Below, piece by piece: positions 25,571 through 37,461 of a stretch of DNA of 64,000 nt. The notes beneath the pieces were generated by a model, which had not been told where the DNA came from, searched no databases, and saw only the letters and a program-made list of their open reading frames with translations. Within the stretch, counting starts at the first letter, position 1; the number at the start of each line of letters is the position of its first letter. Where the stretch lies: positions 470,893-534,892 of the forward strand of contig CM046352.1 of the NCBI GenBank assembly GCA_025403435.1. The letters run 5' to 3'. This DNA is from Artocarpus heterophyllus (Eukaryota; Streptophyta; Magnoliopsida; Rosales; Moraceae). Both the position numbers and the translations under genes were made by a program.

Positions 25571-26619
25571 TCCTACCATCCCATCTCGCGCTGTCATATG
25601 TCCGCTACACCATAGCTCAAGTAAGTAAGTTAAGTTAAGCAGGAAGAAAAGTTAGAATTTAACGAATACGTGTTATTGTTGGGTGTAGCCTTTGATATCG
25701 ACACACCTAGATAAGCAATGAGAAGGTAAGGGTCAAAGGATGAACGTGATGATATACGCTAGAATGTCTTCATAAGTCAACAGCAGTCGTCGCCTATTAG
25801 CGATGTCAAGTCAACGATGACAAAACGTGGTCAATGATGGTCAACAGATGGCCGACGGCTCAAAATCAAAAAGATGAGCTTGTGACACGTTATGATGTTT
25901 AGGCGCACAATGGTGTCTCCGTAGGAGCAAATCTTACTCTGTTGGAGTTATTCAGTATTGGCTACACGTATAACGAGAAAAAGTAGATCAAGATAACAGA
26001 ATAATGAAGGTCTGAAGTGATTTTCAATGCTCTATGGAACGAGAGTGCCTGAGAGCAACCAGACGTTAGATGACTAATTATGTGATTTTATCAAGCTTAA
26101 GCACTCCTTCGTTGAGCTGAGACATGCGAATGAGCTCATAACTGCCTGGATGGGAAATACGATCAAGACAACGATGCCCAATCTAGGAGCAAAAACCTCA
26201 CAGATTGGAGGATGGAAGCTAGAAATTTATATGTTATGAGGAAAATTACAGGAAAATGCAATTTTAGAATGGATATAGAACCAAAAATTATGGATTTTGT
26301 GGTCGGATGACCCTGATCTTCAGATAGAAATGATGAAATTAAAATGGAAATAAACCCTATATCCGAGAATAGCATTCAAATGTAGAATACTAAACCTTTA
26401 GATGAATGAAAACTGCGCTCAAATGTTGAAAGATCAGAGTTGTACAGCAGAAGTGTGGTGTACAATTTAAAGGAATATGTCAGTAATATGATGAAAATTA
26501 TAGAAGTTCCAAGATGAAGGCTCAGTTTTAGTGAAACAGTAGTGATCAAGGAAGCATATTAAGAACGAAAAAGAGAATAAGGAAGATGAACTACCTATAA
26601 AGGTACTAATTTTCGAGGA
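25571..26619 (+). other. interior of the giant-LTR element, non-coding
   Basis: About 1 kb with stops in all frames and no recognisable retrotransposon domain. A residual gag or leader is possible but cannot be shown. Confidence 0.6.
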
Positions 26620-26643
26620 CAAAAATTGTTAAGGATGGTAGAT
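26600..26643 (+). other. polypurine region before the right LTR
   Basis: Reads TTTTCGAGGACAAAAATTG and then AAGGATGGTAGAT up to the LTR start. This form is typical of the end of Ty3/gypsy chromovirus pol and its polypurine tract. Confidence 0.6.
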
Positions 26644-29600
26644 TGTAACACCCAAGATTTTTAATGCATTAAAAATGCATTAAGTTAAGGATTATATTAA
26701 GACAAAGTACAGTTTAATGAAAAATACTGTACAATAACATGGAAAATTATACAGTATTAGAGCAATGCAGTGTAAGAATTGGATTGTGTGGACCACAATT
26801 TCTTTTATTAAAGAGCAAAAAGAAAAGAAGAAAAAAAATCAGAAAAATTTGGCTTTCTCTCTCTACTTTCTCTCTCTAGATTTTCTCTCTCTTTCCTCAA
26901 ATCTCGTTCGAGATTCTGGCGTCCGTTTTCGACACCTCCCGCGCCAATGGAAAGCTCTCGACGAGCTGAGTCCAACGAGGTGCCGTGCCACCCAAAAAGC
27001 AGCCGGAGGAAGCCTCACGCGCCGCCTAAAGTGGCAGTGAAACCCATTTTTTTTCGACGTGAATTCTTCGCCATCCGACCACCAATCGACGTGATCTTGG
27101 TGTCTATGGACTCAGCATGAGGAGAGGAGCAAGATGGTACCAATTTTCCAGCTCGATTTTGGCTGGAAAAGCCTCAACGGAGTAGCCCCGTCGCCGTCGT
27201 GGAGCCACCGTCAGACTCGCCGTCTCCGGCGGCGGTGTGACACACCGCCGGTGCCAAAAGGACCAGAGGGCGACGGCGAGCAAGACCCCTCACTCAATTG
27301 CACCGTTCCGTCGCTCCTCGCCGGAGATCGAGGACGCCCGCTGTGAGCCACCGTGGGTGAACTTATGTTCACCGTTTTAGGCCGTGTTGTGCCAAATTGA
27401 GGGCACAAACACCTTCAGAGGATCGAGAGGAAGAAATTCGGCTCCTCAATTGCACGAGACGACGGTCGGTCACCGGAGAACCAAGACCCGTTGCCTAGTG
27501 CCGCCGTGAAGAGGTGGAGCCATCATTCCACGCGGTGTTGAGCAGCCCTATCTTAGGGGAAATGCTCAGAGGATGTCGGGGAGCAAATGCCCTAGCTCAA
27601 TTTCACGGTATCTCTGTCGGAGATAGGAGATCGGAGCCGCCGGTTTTGGCTGAGAAACCCATCCTCAATTTGAGCATATGGAGGCCAAATTGGGTTAAAT
27701 TGACCCCACCAATCAACTCAGGAGGGTCAAATTAGGGGGGTGGGCTCGAGCTCAGCCCCCAACGGAGCCAATCGCTGTCGGTCAATGGTGGTCAACATCG
27801 GTCAACGCTTGGTCAACGGTCAATTTGGGAATTTGTGATCCGGACCTCCGATCGAAGATCCGAGACCACCTCCCGACTCGTTTCGACGCTCTAAACGCAA
27901 TGGTGACCTCCGTTTGAGCTAATTCCACTCTGGTAAAAATCGTTCAGTACCGACTGCATGCGGATCGAGGCGATTCAAACAGCAATAACGGAGTCCAGAA
28001 TGACATTTTCAAGAATGTATGATCTCCAAGAAGCATTCCTAGCCATTCATGGTCACTCGGGGAGCACTATAGAGGATGCTTCGCATACTGTAAATACAGC
28101 GAGGTACAACTGGATCCGCTTAGCTTGGAGTCCAAGTAAGTAGGAATCTTGCCTACAGTATGAACCTTTTTAAAATAAATTGTTTTAGATGCTTTCATAA
28201 AAATTTATGAAATGCATGATTAGTGATTGTTACACTATTTTATGTGAGAATGAGTTTTATAACGTTACAAGGTTGACGAAAAACCCGTTAAGGGTAAAAT
28301 TGTCATTAATAAGGAAACGGCTAGAACGGAGTCAAACACTCCGATTTAGCATAACGTTATTAGATGAAAAATGTTTTGTAATACGTTAAGTAATGAAATC
28401 GCCAGTAAGACGGTAGATTTAATAAGGGATGTTTAAGTAAACGAGAGGTAAACCGATGGGTTATGAGGTTAAAAGGAAAAGTAACCCCGGTGGGTTACAA
28501 AGCTAAGTGAAGGAAAGGTAAACCGATGGTTTATAAGGTTAAGTAAAGACAACAGTAAATGAAAGTATACTAGTCAAGTTAAAAGGAAAGAATGATTAAT
28601 GTTTATATTTTATTATCAATCGAGTGGATTGATAATAAAGAAAGTTAATTAATAAGTCGGTTGTCGTTTGATCAGGACACAGAGGCCGACTAATGGAAGG
28701 AAAAGGAACGGAATAGAGAACGCTAGAGCATAGTTCGGATAAGTTTTAAATCTCACCTATAGCATGAAATAAATGATTTTTAAATGCTTATTTATATAAT
28801 GTGCAAATGAGTTTGCAATTATTATGCAAGTTTCTTTTAAAGTATGTTTGCATTTATTATGCAAAAAGTTTTAAAGTTCAAGAAAAAGAATTGCAATGAA
28901 TTTGCAACCGTTATGTTAAAGGTTTATTTGCATATTGATATGCATAACGCTTTTTAAAAGTTTAAGTTATGATTTTCAAAGTATTGAAAGTATGTTTTGC
29001 ATTATGACAATGCATAATGTTTTATAGTTTAAGTTATAAGTTATATGATGCATTGGTTATGCAATAAGTTGCATTTGTTATGCAATAAGTGTTAGAATAC
29101 AAGTTATGATTTGCAAAATGTGTTTGCGTTTTATGATGTATTTATTAAGCAATATGTTGCATTTGTTATGCACTAGATTTTATAGTACAAGCTATGAATT
29201 GCAAGTGTGTTTGCATATGATGTGATTGCATTTGGAATGCTCACTAAAGTTAATAAGAAGGTAACGTAAAGATAAAAAGAAAGTGTTGTACCAGCCTCTT
29301 TGTTATGAGGTACTGAAAGTAAAATTAAGTTTGACCTCCTAGATGTGAGGCACAAGACCTCAATGTTTGATGGTCTCAAGTCTTTCACAAGGGAAGCATC
29401 ATGTTTATGATCTCATGATTAATGAGTTGGTACGAACACTAAAGTAAGATAAGGAAAGTTAAGGAACGAAGATAGAAAATTATAATAAGATAAGGAAAGT
29501 TAAAGAACGAAGATAGAAAGTTAAAGTAAGAAAAGAATATTCATAAAATGCTCATAATTGAAGTCAATAATTGAGCATAAATGGAGTCATGCATTTTGAT

Positions 29601-30436
29601 GTTGCTTGAATGCCTTTTTATGAAATATTTATATGTTATGTTATGGAAAACATTTAGGGAAATGTTTTATGATAAATATTTATGAAAAACATTTTCATGT
29701 TTTCAAGAAAAGGTTTATGAATGACGTTTTAAGCAAAACGTTCAAGAAATGTTTTACGAAAAACGTTTATGCAAAACGTTTCAGAAATGTTTTATGAAAA
29801 ATGTTTTCAGAAATGTTTATGGAAAATGTTTGTGTAAAATGTTTCAAGATAATGGTTTTTATTAGAAAAGTTTTAAAGCATGATTAAATGAATTGTGAGT
29901 TTATGTTTGAACTTACTGAGCGAAAGCTCATTAAAAGTTTTTCATGCTGTAGGTATTTTATTTGTGACCAATAGGACCCGTTAGAAGAGCTGGGTGCTGC
30001 GGATGACAGATGCAAAGATTTGGGTATGGATACCATCACTGTTTGTTTCTACTATGCAAAGAAAAGGTTTTCCATTGTTTAATATAGTGCTTTCAAAGTT
30101 TTAAGAAAATCAGAGTTTGAAGAAATGCATTCAAAGTTTTAAGATACAGTTTACGAACTGTTTTATGTAATTATAAAGTAAAGTTTTAAGCTATGATTTA
30201 ATAAATGTTTCTTATTAAGTTTCAAGAAAGGATTTGAAATGATTTTAAGGGCAAGTGTTGAGCGAGGTCTCAACTTGAAATGCGACAGAGGTCGCACCAG
30301 TTTTAAAGAACTTTTAAAGAACGTTTTAAGAAAAAAAAATTATTTCAGTACTTTTCTTACTAAGTAAGTAAGATTACTATTTACAAAACGATGTTTAAGA
30401 AAGTAAAGTGACTGCCCCAAAAGGCAGGTCATCACA
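26644..30436 (+). repeat. right LTR
   Basis: Partner of 21778-25552. Differences are mainly single substitutions, suggesting a relatively recent insertion compared with the copia element at 236-7965. Confidence 0.92.
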
Positions 30437-32738
30437 TGACGTTGCCAAGTGATAAAGATAAAATTACACTACATTGCTATAGGTATATTATTGTGATGAA
30501 ATTGAAATTCAATGAAATTTTAAGAATATTTTAAAAATAGTAATAGTTACATAGTAATTTTTATAATGATATTATATTTTATGTTATATAATTATACATA
30601 GTAATTATTAAAATTTTAACGATATTATTTTAGGTCATATAATGAATAATATTTATAAACTAAAGCTATATTTTGATTCAACAAATATGATTAGAACTTT
30701 CGTCTAATTAAACCATCAATAAAAGAAAAAAGTTCACAAACACCTCTTGTGTTTCATTGATTTTTCAAATTAACCCTTCGTTTGATAAATCAGTTCAAAC
30801 CAATAACAATATAAAGTCTCATATGTTTTAGTGTAAAGCAAAAAATAACCGTTATATAATGTAAAGCTCCACATACTACAATTTTTGAACCAATGTTTTA
30901 AGTTGAAACCGGTTTGCCTCCAAATATCTTACATAGTCCTTGATAAAAATGATTGAGCAAACAAAGTGTAGGTTTCTAAAATACAAGTTTTGAAGTTGGA
31001 AGACGGTGTGTAGGTTGCTATAATTATCTAGACTAATTAATTACAAACAAGCAATATTGTAACAGCTCATTTAAAATAAACTGACTATCGTCGGATATAC
31101 CAATTAATAACTATAAATATAAGACTATAGGTAAACTATAAGTATACGTGCTCACCAACATATGCAAGAAGGATGAACACAATAAGCATGAGAAACAACA
31201 AGTACAAAAATTTGGAATACTTAATTCCTTTAGATGACTATATATGTGCTTCATATGTTTATACAATATATACATATATATATATATATATTGTGTGTGT
31301 GTGTGTATGTGTAGAAACGCTTAATATACATTTAAATATATAGTCTATACCTCTTCTTCAATAGAAAAAGATCATATACAACTCATGTTTTCGGATATTT
31401 TAATCAATATCTTATATTTCTTAGCTGTCTTATGTTTTTCTTTCTACTTCGATTTTGTTTAGTTTTTCCCCTCAGTATTATGTTATCCGGAATATTACGC
31501 CTCAAAATCAAGTCGATAATATAATTTTGTTCAGCAAAAAATTATCTTTTGAACTTTTAAAGAAAGTTTACATTCGATAGCCCCTGCATAAATAGTAATT
31601 AATTAATTTCATTTTGTTAATACTTACTGGATTACAGAGCCAAGAAGGATTTGTTAATTATACTTACAATACGAGAAAAACAATATTTTAACGAAAGCTG
31701 TACATAAAAAAAGAAAACAATTATGTCCGAAAACTTTACTTCCTACTCATTTGGTACGTGTGTTTATATGTACATGTATACATATATACATTATGTGTGT
31801 GTGTGTGTGTGTGTTTGTGTTTCTTTTTATACCAATTACCCGTGAATATTATGAGATGAGCGTAATTTTTACATTTATTATGATGACATTTAAACATTTT
31901 ATGAAGTGCTTTCATTGCAATAATCAGGAGGAGTTTCAACATGCTTGGAGGTGGATTTTAGATTGACATGCATAAGGATGCATAGTATTTGTAATGAAAG
32001 TATTTGTAATGCTACATATGAGACTAAAATTATTCTATTCCCATTATGAGACTAAAATTTTTATATGTTAAAAGAGTTATAGTATTTGTAATGCTACATA
32101 TATTCTATATATCAGACATTTACCTAGGGAGATCAATAGTTTTATTAAACTGTCCCTTAATTAGGAGTCGAAGAATACCTTGAAGACAAATCTACATGTG
32201 TGTGTATTATTTAACATGAAAATGATATTTTTAGCATCTTATAAAAAAATGAAAAACATCTAGTTCTATGTTGGTCATGAAACCATAAAACGTAGCAGGA
32301 TGGAATGTTCTTTTTTTCTTTTTAATATAAAGGATCCGGCTCATGTTGCTATACTAATATAAAGTAATTATTCTAATTATCTGTTCGTAGCTATTAGGCA
32401 AAACAACTCTACGTGATCATATACTTTTAACCACTTGAGCTTCCTTCGTATTCTCTTCTCCTTGAATCAAGTTTGTAGGCACCAATTGAATAATCTTTGG
32501 TTACCATACCTCCTTCGAATCCTTCTTGAACATGGATTTCTTGGAGCTAAAGGGAGTGCAAAGAAATCCCATATGGAAGCAAAGGCAAGAACCATATGAG
32601 ATCTTAGTAAATTAACGATTTATCTGGTAAATATCAAATTTACCATATAAATTTAGAATTAAGCAAAAAAATTACACTTTAGTCTCATAAGAAAATGAAT
32701 AAATAATAAAAGAACAACGCACGTTGTGCCATTGTCAG
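30437..32738. other. intergenic, AT-rich
   Basis: No gene. Holds (TA)n(TG)n at about 31269-31312 and (TG)n at about 31793-31820. A MITE-like stretch with repeated ATATAAAGTCTCATATG and AATGTAAAGCTCCACATACTACA phrases lies at about 30770-30910. A short imperfect tandem around GTATTTGTAATGCTACATAT lies at about 31985-32105. 32635-32735 matches 37126-37240. Confidence 0.5.
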
Positions 32739-32915
32739 GCCCTTTGTGTTCATTGCTTTGCTAATTAATAATAATAAATAAAAATAATTAAAGCACCTCT
32801 GCTTTCTTTCTTATCTTTGTTACTCCACATTTAATTCAAGAATAGCGTAATTTAGGACTTTTAAGATATTGATTAGGCGTATAATGCGGTAATTTTAAGC
32901 TGTGTAACTTGTTAT
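32739..32915 (+). pseudogene. 3'-end fragment of the RAP2-11-like gene
   Basis: TGTGTTCATTGCTTTGCTAA and the following about 150 bases match the last codons, stop and 3' flank of the intact gene at about 41885-42060, including GCTTTCTTTCTT and TTTGTTACTCC, in the same orientation. No AP2 domain is present. It is a partial copy with no coding potential of its own. Confidence 0.85.
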
Positions 32916-33357
32916 GAAATTTATTTAATAGAAGGGTATATGGAGAAAAATCATGATGAAAAGGTGAGATCTTTGAAGGTTTTTAAATCTTAATCTTATT
33001 TTCCTTACAAAATTTCCTTCTTCATTCTTTTGATCTCTACGATGTCTCTTTGGTTTTAATACTAGAGCTTCTATACTTATCGTACAAATTCCATCTCTGT
33101 AAAAAATAAGTATCTGCAAGTGATGAAAGCCAATTATTTTCCCTTTTACAAATCAACTAAAGTCTCGTATTGTACATAGATTATAGATTAAATCTTAGAT
33201 GCCTTATGATTGAGAATGGAGATAGTGATTAAAGGAAAATATAGAGTTATTGTAAGCCATCAATTAAAAAAAATAGATTCAAAAAATTGAAAAAAAAAGT
33301 TTCCATTAAGAGAAAAAAATTCATAATGAACTCATAATTCATAATCTCATATACATA

Positions 33358-34366
33358 CAAGGATTGAAATATCGATATTTTCACTTATATTTTCATGAAA
33401 ATTTTCGTATTTTGAAAGTACCGATATGGAAACAAGGATGTCATATCATTACCGTAGAATATCTAAAAATTTTAATAGGAATATCAACAGATATTAATAT
33501 TTTGATAGAAATATCGACTTCCGTAAAAACTATAGTGTTAACTGACAAAATATCGAGAAATTTTAAGAAAATTTTTGTGAAAATATCGACAAAATATCTG
33601 TGTTTTATACTTATTTTTTAATTTACTTTTGAAATGTTATAAAAGTCATGTTTTTTCATTTACTTTTTAATGTTGTCTTTCATAAATTTACTTTTCAATA
33701 TTATAAAATTCATGTTTTTTATTGACTTTTTATATGTAGCCTAGTCTTGAATCATGAGGAACTTTATATACTGAGATTGCCAAACATGTGGGCTAATAAA
33801 ACTAAAGAAGACAAAGAAGCAGAGAACATGGTATTGTTTTATACTTCTTATCAATTAGATTAACTCATAATTTTTTATACATAGAGAGGTAGTAGATAGG
33901 GATCAAGAGATATGCATGACACATTTAGAATTGTATAAAAAAAACTATTCAAACTGCATGGCTAAGTATTAATATTGTTTAAAAGAAGGTATTCCGAATA
34001 CCTTTGAACATCGTAGAAGCTCTTTGTAGTATTGTATTGTCTTGTTTTGCATGAAACGGTATATGTAAAGTACTTGTATTAAGTTAACTTTTGATTATTT
34101 CACTTAATTTGAGATTATATACTTATCATTTATCATCGTACGATCAATTCTTATAATTCTTATTTATCACATACTTAGTATTTTTGTTAAGCTTCATCTT
34201 GATTGTATATTATTAACAATTTTAGAGTTTATTTAAGTTTGAATTAAAAATAAAATGATTTAACTTTCCATATTTTATGTCAATTTTCACCTGTATCGAT
34301 ACTTCCACCGATATTTTTATGAATTTAATTACCGATATTTCCATGAATATCGATATTTTCATCCTT
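33358..34366. mobile_element. non-autonomous Mutator-like element (MULE)
   Basis: Perfect 9-bp target duplication ATATACATA at 33349-33357 and 34367-34375. Terminal inverted repeats: AAGGATTGAAATATCGATAT at the left, and the complement of AATATCGATATTTTCATCCTT at the right. A 9-bp duplication is characteristic of Mutator elements. The interior (1 kb) has subterminal ATCGATATTTTC repeats and no transposase. Confidence 0.8.
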
Positions 34367-34375
34367 ATATACATA

Positions 34376-35161
34376 TTCACTCATTTCAAAAAAATATGTA
34401 CATATTCACTCCTTTAAATATATATATATATATATATGTACATATTCACTAACAAATCTATCCATTCTATTTGTCCATTATCGCCCACCATACAATGCTC
34501 AGACCAACATGTGCTCTGACTTTGACCACCACCACCCACCACGCCATGTGAGTCGACCCTTGCTCCAACTTGAGGCACCACCACCCGCCACACCATGTGC
34601 TAACCGACACCACTCACCACATCATGTGTCAATCTATATTTCTAACTCTGATTCTGCCTCTTTATCTACCTCAGAATGGACCCTCAAAACCACACTCTAA
34701 CAACTTGACACAATTGCTAAGCTTCGTTTGGCAAATTCTTTCCAACTATATAGTTTCAACTGCTATAGTATAAAGCTCTCACATGCTATAGTAAATTTGT
34801 TCTAAATTTGAGATATAGCCATAGGATTAGAGTCATTCAGAAACTCAACAAGCAATATGCTACTTTGACGGTGCAATTCAATTTGATGCTAAGAGCATCT
34901 TTAGTCTCATGCTAAATAATGTAAATGTTAAATTTTAGTTTGCTATTTGAAAAATTATTCTCTCATGAAATACTATTTTTTATAATAAATTTTGGGAAAT
35001 GCTATATCTGGTGGGATATGTTATACAAGTAATAATTGAAAACACACATTTTTACCTTAATATAGACAGATTATTACTAGCTTGAACAATGTACAAATGC
35101 AACAATGATCAAGTGCTATATTGGCACTCAATTGAATTGCATCACTAAAAGCAAGAGACAT
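34376..35161. other. intergenic with microsatellite and MITE-like sequence
   Basis: A (TA)n tract at about 34418-34437 is flanked by two copies of TACATATTCACT. 34720-34800 carries the MITE phrase CTATAGTATAAAGCTCTCAC. Proline/histidine-rich open frames around 34510-34700 follow CCACCACC repeats and are not convincing genes. Confidence 0.5.
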
Positions 35162-36296
35162 TACTACGTATTAGAGATTAAATGACGCTTATTTAATGAT
35201 GCTTTACAAAAAACCATCGTCTAGTGTGTTTAAAAAGTGCAACACGGGAACCTCCATGTTTCGAAAATTCGTATGAGATGGAGTCTAAAGTACCACATTA
35301 GATGACAGTTTTTAAGCAACCGTCATCTAATGTTCTCAAACAAATTTTAAAAAAATAAGCGGGATTTTTTACGCTCATTCTTTTTTCGACAAATGTTGGA
35401 TTTTTCCATTCCCTACTTAAATTTTGGACTTCCTTATGCTCTACTCTATCTAATTTGCAAAATCTAAAGTTTTTCTCTTAAACCCCATCATCTTTTAACA
35501 AGTTTTCTCTATCTCTTACTTCCCCTCCTAACTCACTCTTTAATTTTATCCTTCCAAAAGTTAACAATGTTCTCCAGAATCCCCCTTTCATCTTTTCAAA
35601 ACTCATCACTTCCTCAACTACCACCATCAAGATCCTCATAAACACATCCTTGAATCTTCAGCCGTCGTGACTCTCTATTACATCCGTCACCGTAGCCACC
35701 ATCACCTTCGCTACCACCTGTTGAGTACCAAAATTTAGGTACTTTGCTTTTTTTAAATTTAAGTTGTTTGTGTTTTAATTTATAGTTTTTTTTGTATCTA
35801 ATTAACTATTTTTTGTTATTAGATTTTGTAGAGAAACTTTTTATGGTTTTAGAAATAAATGTGTTATATCCATAATGATTATGTAACAAGGAGAATTTGT
35901 AAAATATGTCTTTAACAAATATTATATGTTAATTAATGAGATATAAATCAAGTTTATTAAAGAAGATGACATGAATTTTTGAATAAAGAAGTCATTTTTT
36001 GAGAAGAAATAATTTCAGTGATTTTTTTAATTTTTAAAAGCACAATAGAGGATGGTTTCTTTAAAAAAACTGTTGTCTAATGTGTGTTCACGTGCATATT
36101 AGACAACAATTTTCTTTAGAAACCATAATCTAATGTAAATAAATCGCGCTCAGTGTAGACGTAAGATTATGGTTAAAAACCATCGTAGAAAGTAGACTAT
36201 ATATTACGACTCTAGATAAGACGACAGTTTAGCTAACTATTTGTTTATCTTTAGAAGGCAGTTTTTAATAGTCATTTAATGATCAGTCTGTAGTTG
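35162..36296. mobile_element. CACTA-like non-autonomous element, degenerate
   Basis: Ends are an imperfect inverted pair (ACTACGTATTAGAGATTAAATGAC and the complement of the segment ending GATCAGTCTGTAGT). Subterminal inverted units TAGATGACAGTTTTT / AACCGTCATCTA occur at 35295-35333. Further pairs built on TGTCTAATGT and TTAGACAACA lie at 36052-36126. Repeated short subterminal units around TIRs of this type are known from CACTA elements. The canonical CACTACAAGAA terminus is not clear. Confidence 0.45.
36052..36126. repeat. 75-nt near-perfect hairpin
   Basis: ATGGTTTCTTTAAAAAAACTG with TTGTCTAATGTG pairs with the downstream complement ending TTCTTTAGAAACCAT around a short loop (TGTTCAC). 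It lies inside the CACTA-like element. Confidence 0.7.
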
Positions 36297-37461
36297 TAAC
36301 ATTTCTTATTTGGTTTTGATCAGATAGGATCCAGACCATCATTTACTTAAAAAATTAAAGAGTTTGAAAATAACTTAAATCATACGTCTCATAATTGGCA
36401 TGCCACTACTACTAATTTATGTACTCATTTCTAATATTTACGATCTCTAATAGCGTTTATGTTTTTTTTTTTGTACTGTTATCTTATGAACTTATCACAT
36501 ATTTGTAATTTTTCTATTTAAGTCTTTACACATTTGAAATTTTGGAAGTTTGTACTTTGAATTTATAAATTTGTGCCAAATTACTCTATTGATAGTGATG
36601 TTAATATCTAATAGAAATTGAAACGTCATTATTACATAAAATGCCTTTATTATAGAAGTCAAACGGAATATCAATTTTCCTCAATTTTGATGAGACATTT
36701 TCATGCGACATTTTCAACTTTCCTCAAGAACCTTGAAGAACTTATAGCCCAAAAAAAAAAAAGGAAATTTCAGAATGCTCTAAACAGGTTTGTAAAGCAT
36801 CCAAAGGGTATGACTTGCAACATAGTTACTATGTTAGCCTAAGTTTATTCCAAAAATGTAGTGGTTGAGACAACTATTCAACTATTCATGGACATTCAAA
36901 CCATCCCAATCAACATGGTATTTTAACTCCCTTATATAGTGCCTTTGAAGCGAAAAACTTCAATTCAAATTGGATGTAGGACTACAAGAAGGTTATTTTC
37001 TTAGATACTGACTTGACATGGTTTGAACTCTTTTGACAATGCAGTATTGTACTTTGACAGTGTAACTTAATTTGGTGTGAAGAGCATCTCCAATCTAATG
37101 CTAAATTAATGTATCTATATTAAATTAAATATCATATTTACTATATAAGCTTTGAATTAAGGAAAAAAATACACTTTTAGTCTCATAAAAAATAAAAAAG
37201 AAACAAATAAATAACAAAAGAATAACGAACGTTGTGCCATTGTTATACCTTAAATCGGTTCTTAAAATCTATGCTTCATGCCATCAAATAACTATTTGAT
37301 TTTATGCCATATAAAAAGTTAAAAACCAAAATAAAAAGACTAATATATCCTTATGTTCATTAGGTTTTTTTCCTCTCCCTCACTTGTCCTTTCTCCCTCC
37401 TCCAACTACCCCTCTCTTTCTGCTCTCCCTCCTCTAGCCATTCACTCCCACGACAGAAACA
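36297..37461. other. intergenic, no gene
   Basis: 37126-37240 repeats 32635-32735 (shared CACTTTTAGTCTCATAA and ACGTTGTGCCATTGT). 37055-37110 resembles 34860-34920. A CT-rich stretch runs 37368-37440. Confidence 0.5.

Larger units (their letters stand above)
21778..30436 (+). mobile_element. LTR retrotransposon with giant LTRs and no coding interior
   Basis: Two direct LTRs (21778-25552, 3775 bp; 26644-30436, 3793 bp) flank a 1091-bp interior. Ends are TGTTATACCCAAG/TGTAACACCCAAG and GGTCGTCGCA/GGTCATCACA. Flanks TGATG and TGACG form a 5-bp target duplication with one mismatch. A primer-binding-like site follows the left LTR, and a gypsy-type polypurine region precedes the right LTR. No gag or pol domain is recognisable inside, so it is non-autonomous (LARD-like) or internally deleted. 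TGTAACACCC starts and the GAGGACAAAAATT...GG tract point to a chromovirus-related parent. Confidence 0.9.

Noticed and set aside
34509..34773. His/Pro-rich small frames
   Set aside because: They are produced by CCACCACC repeats next to a microsatellite, with no supporting homology.
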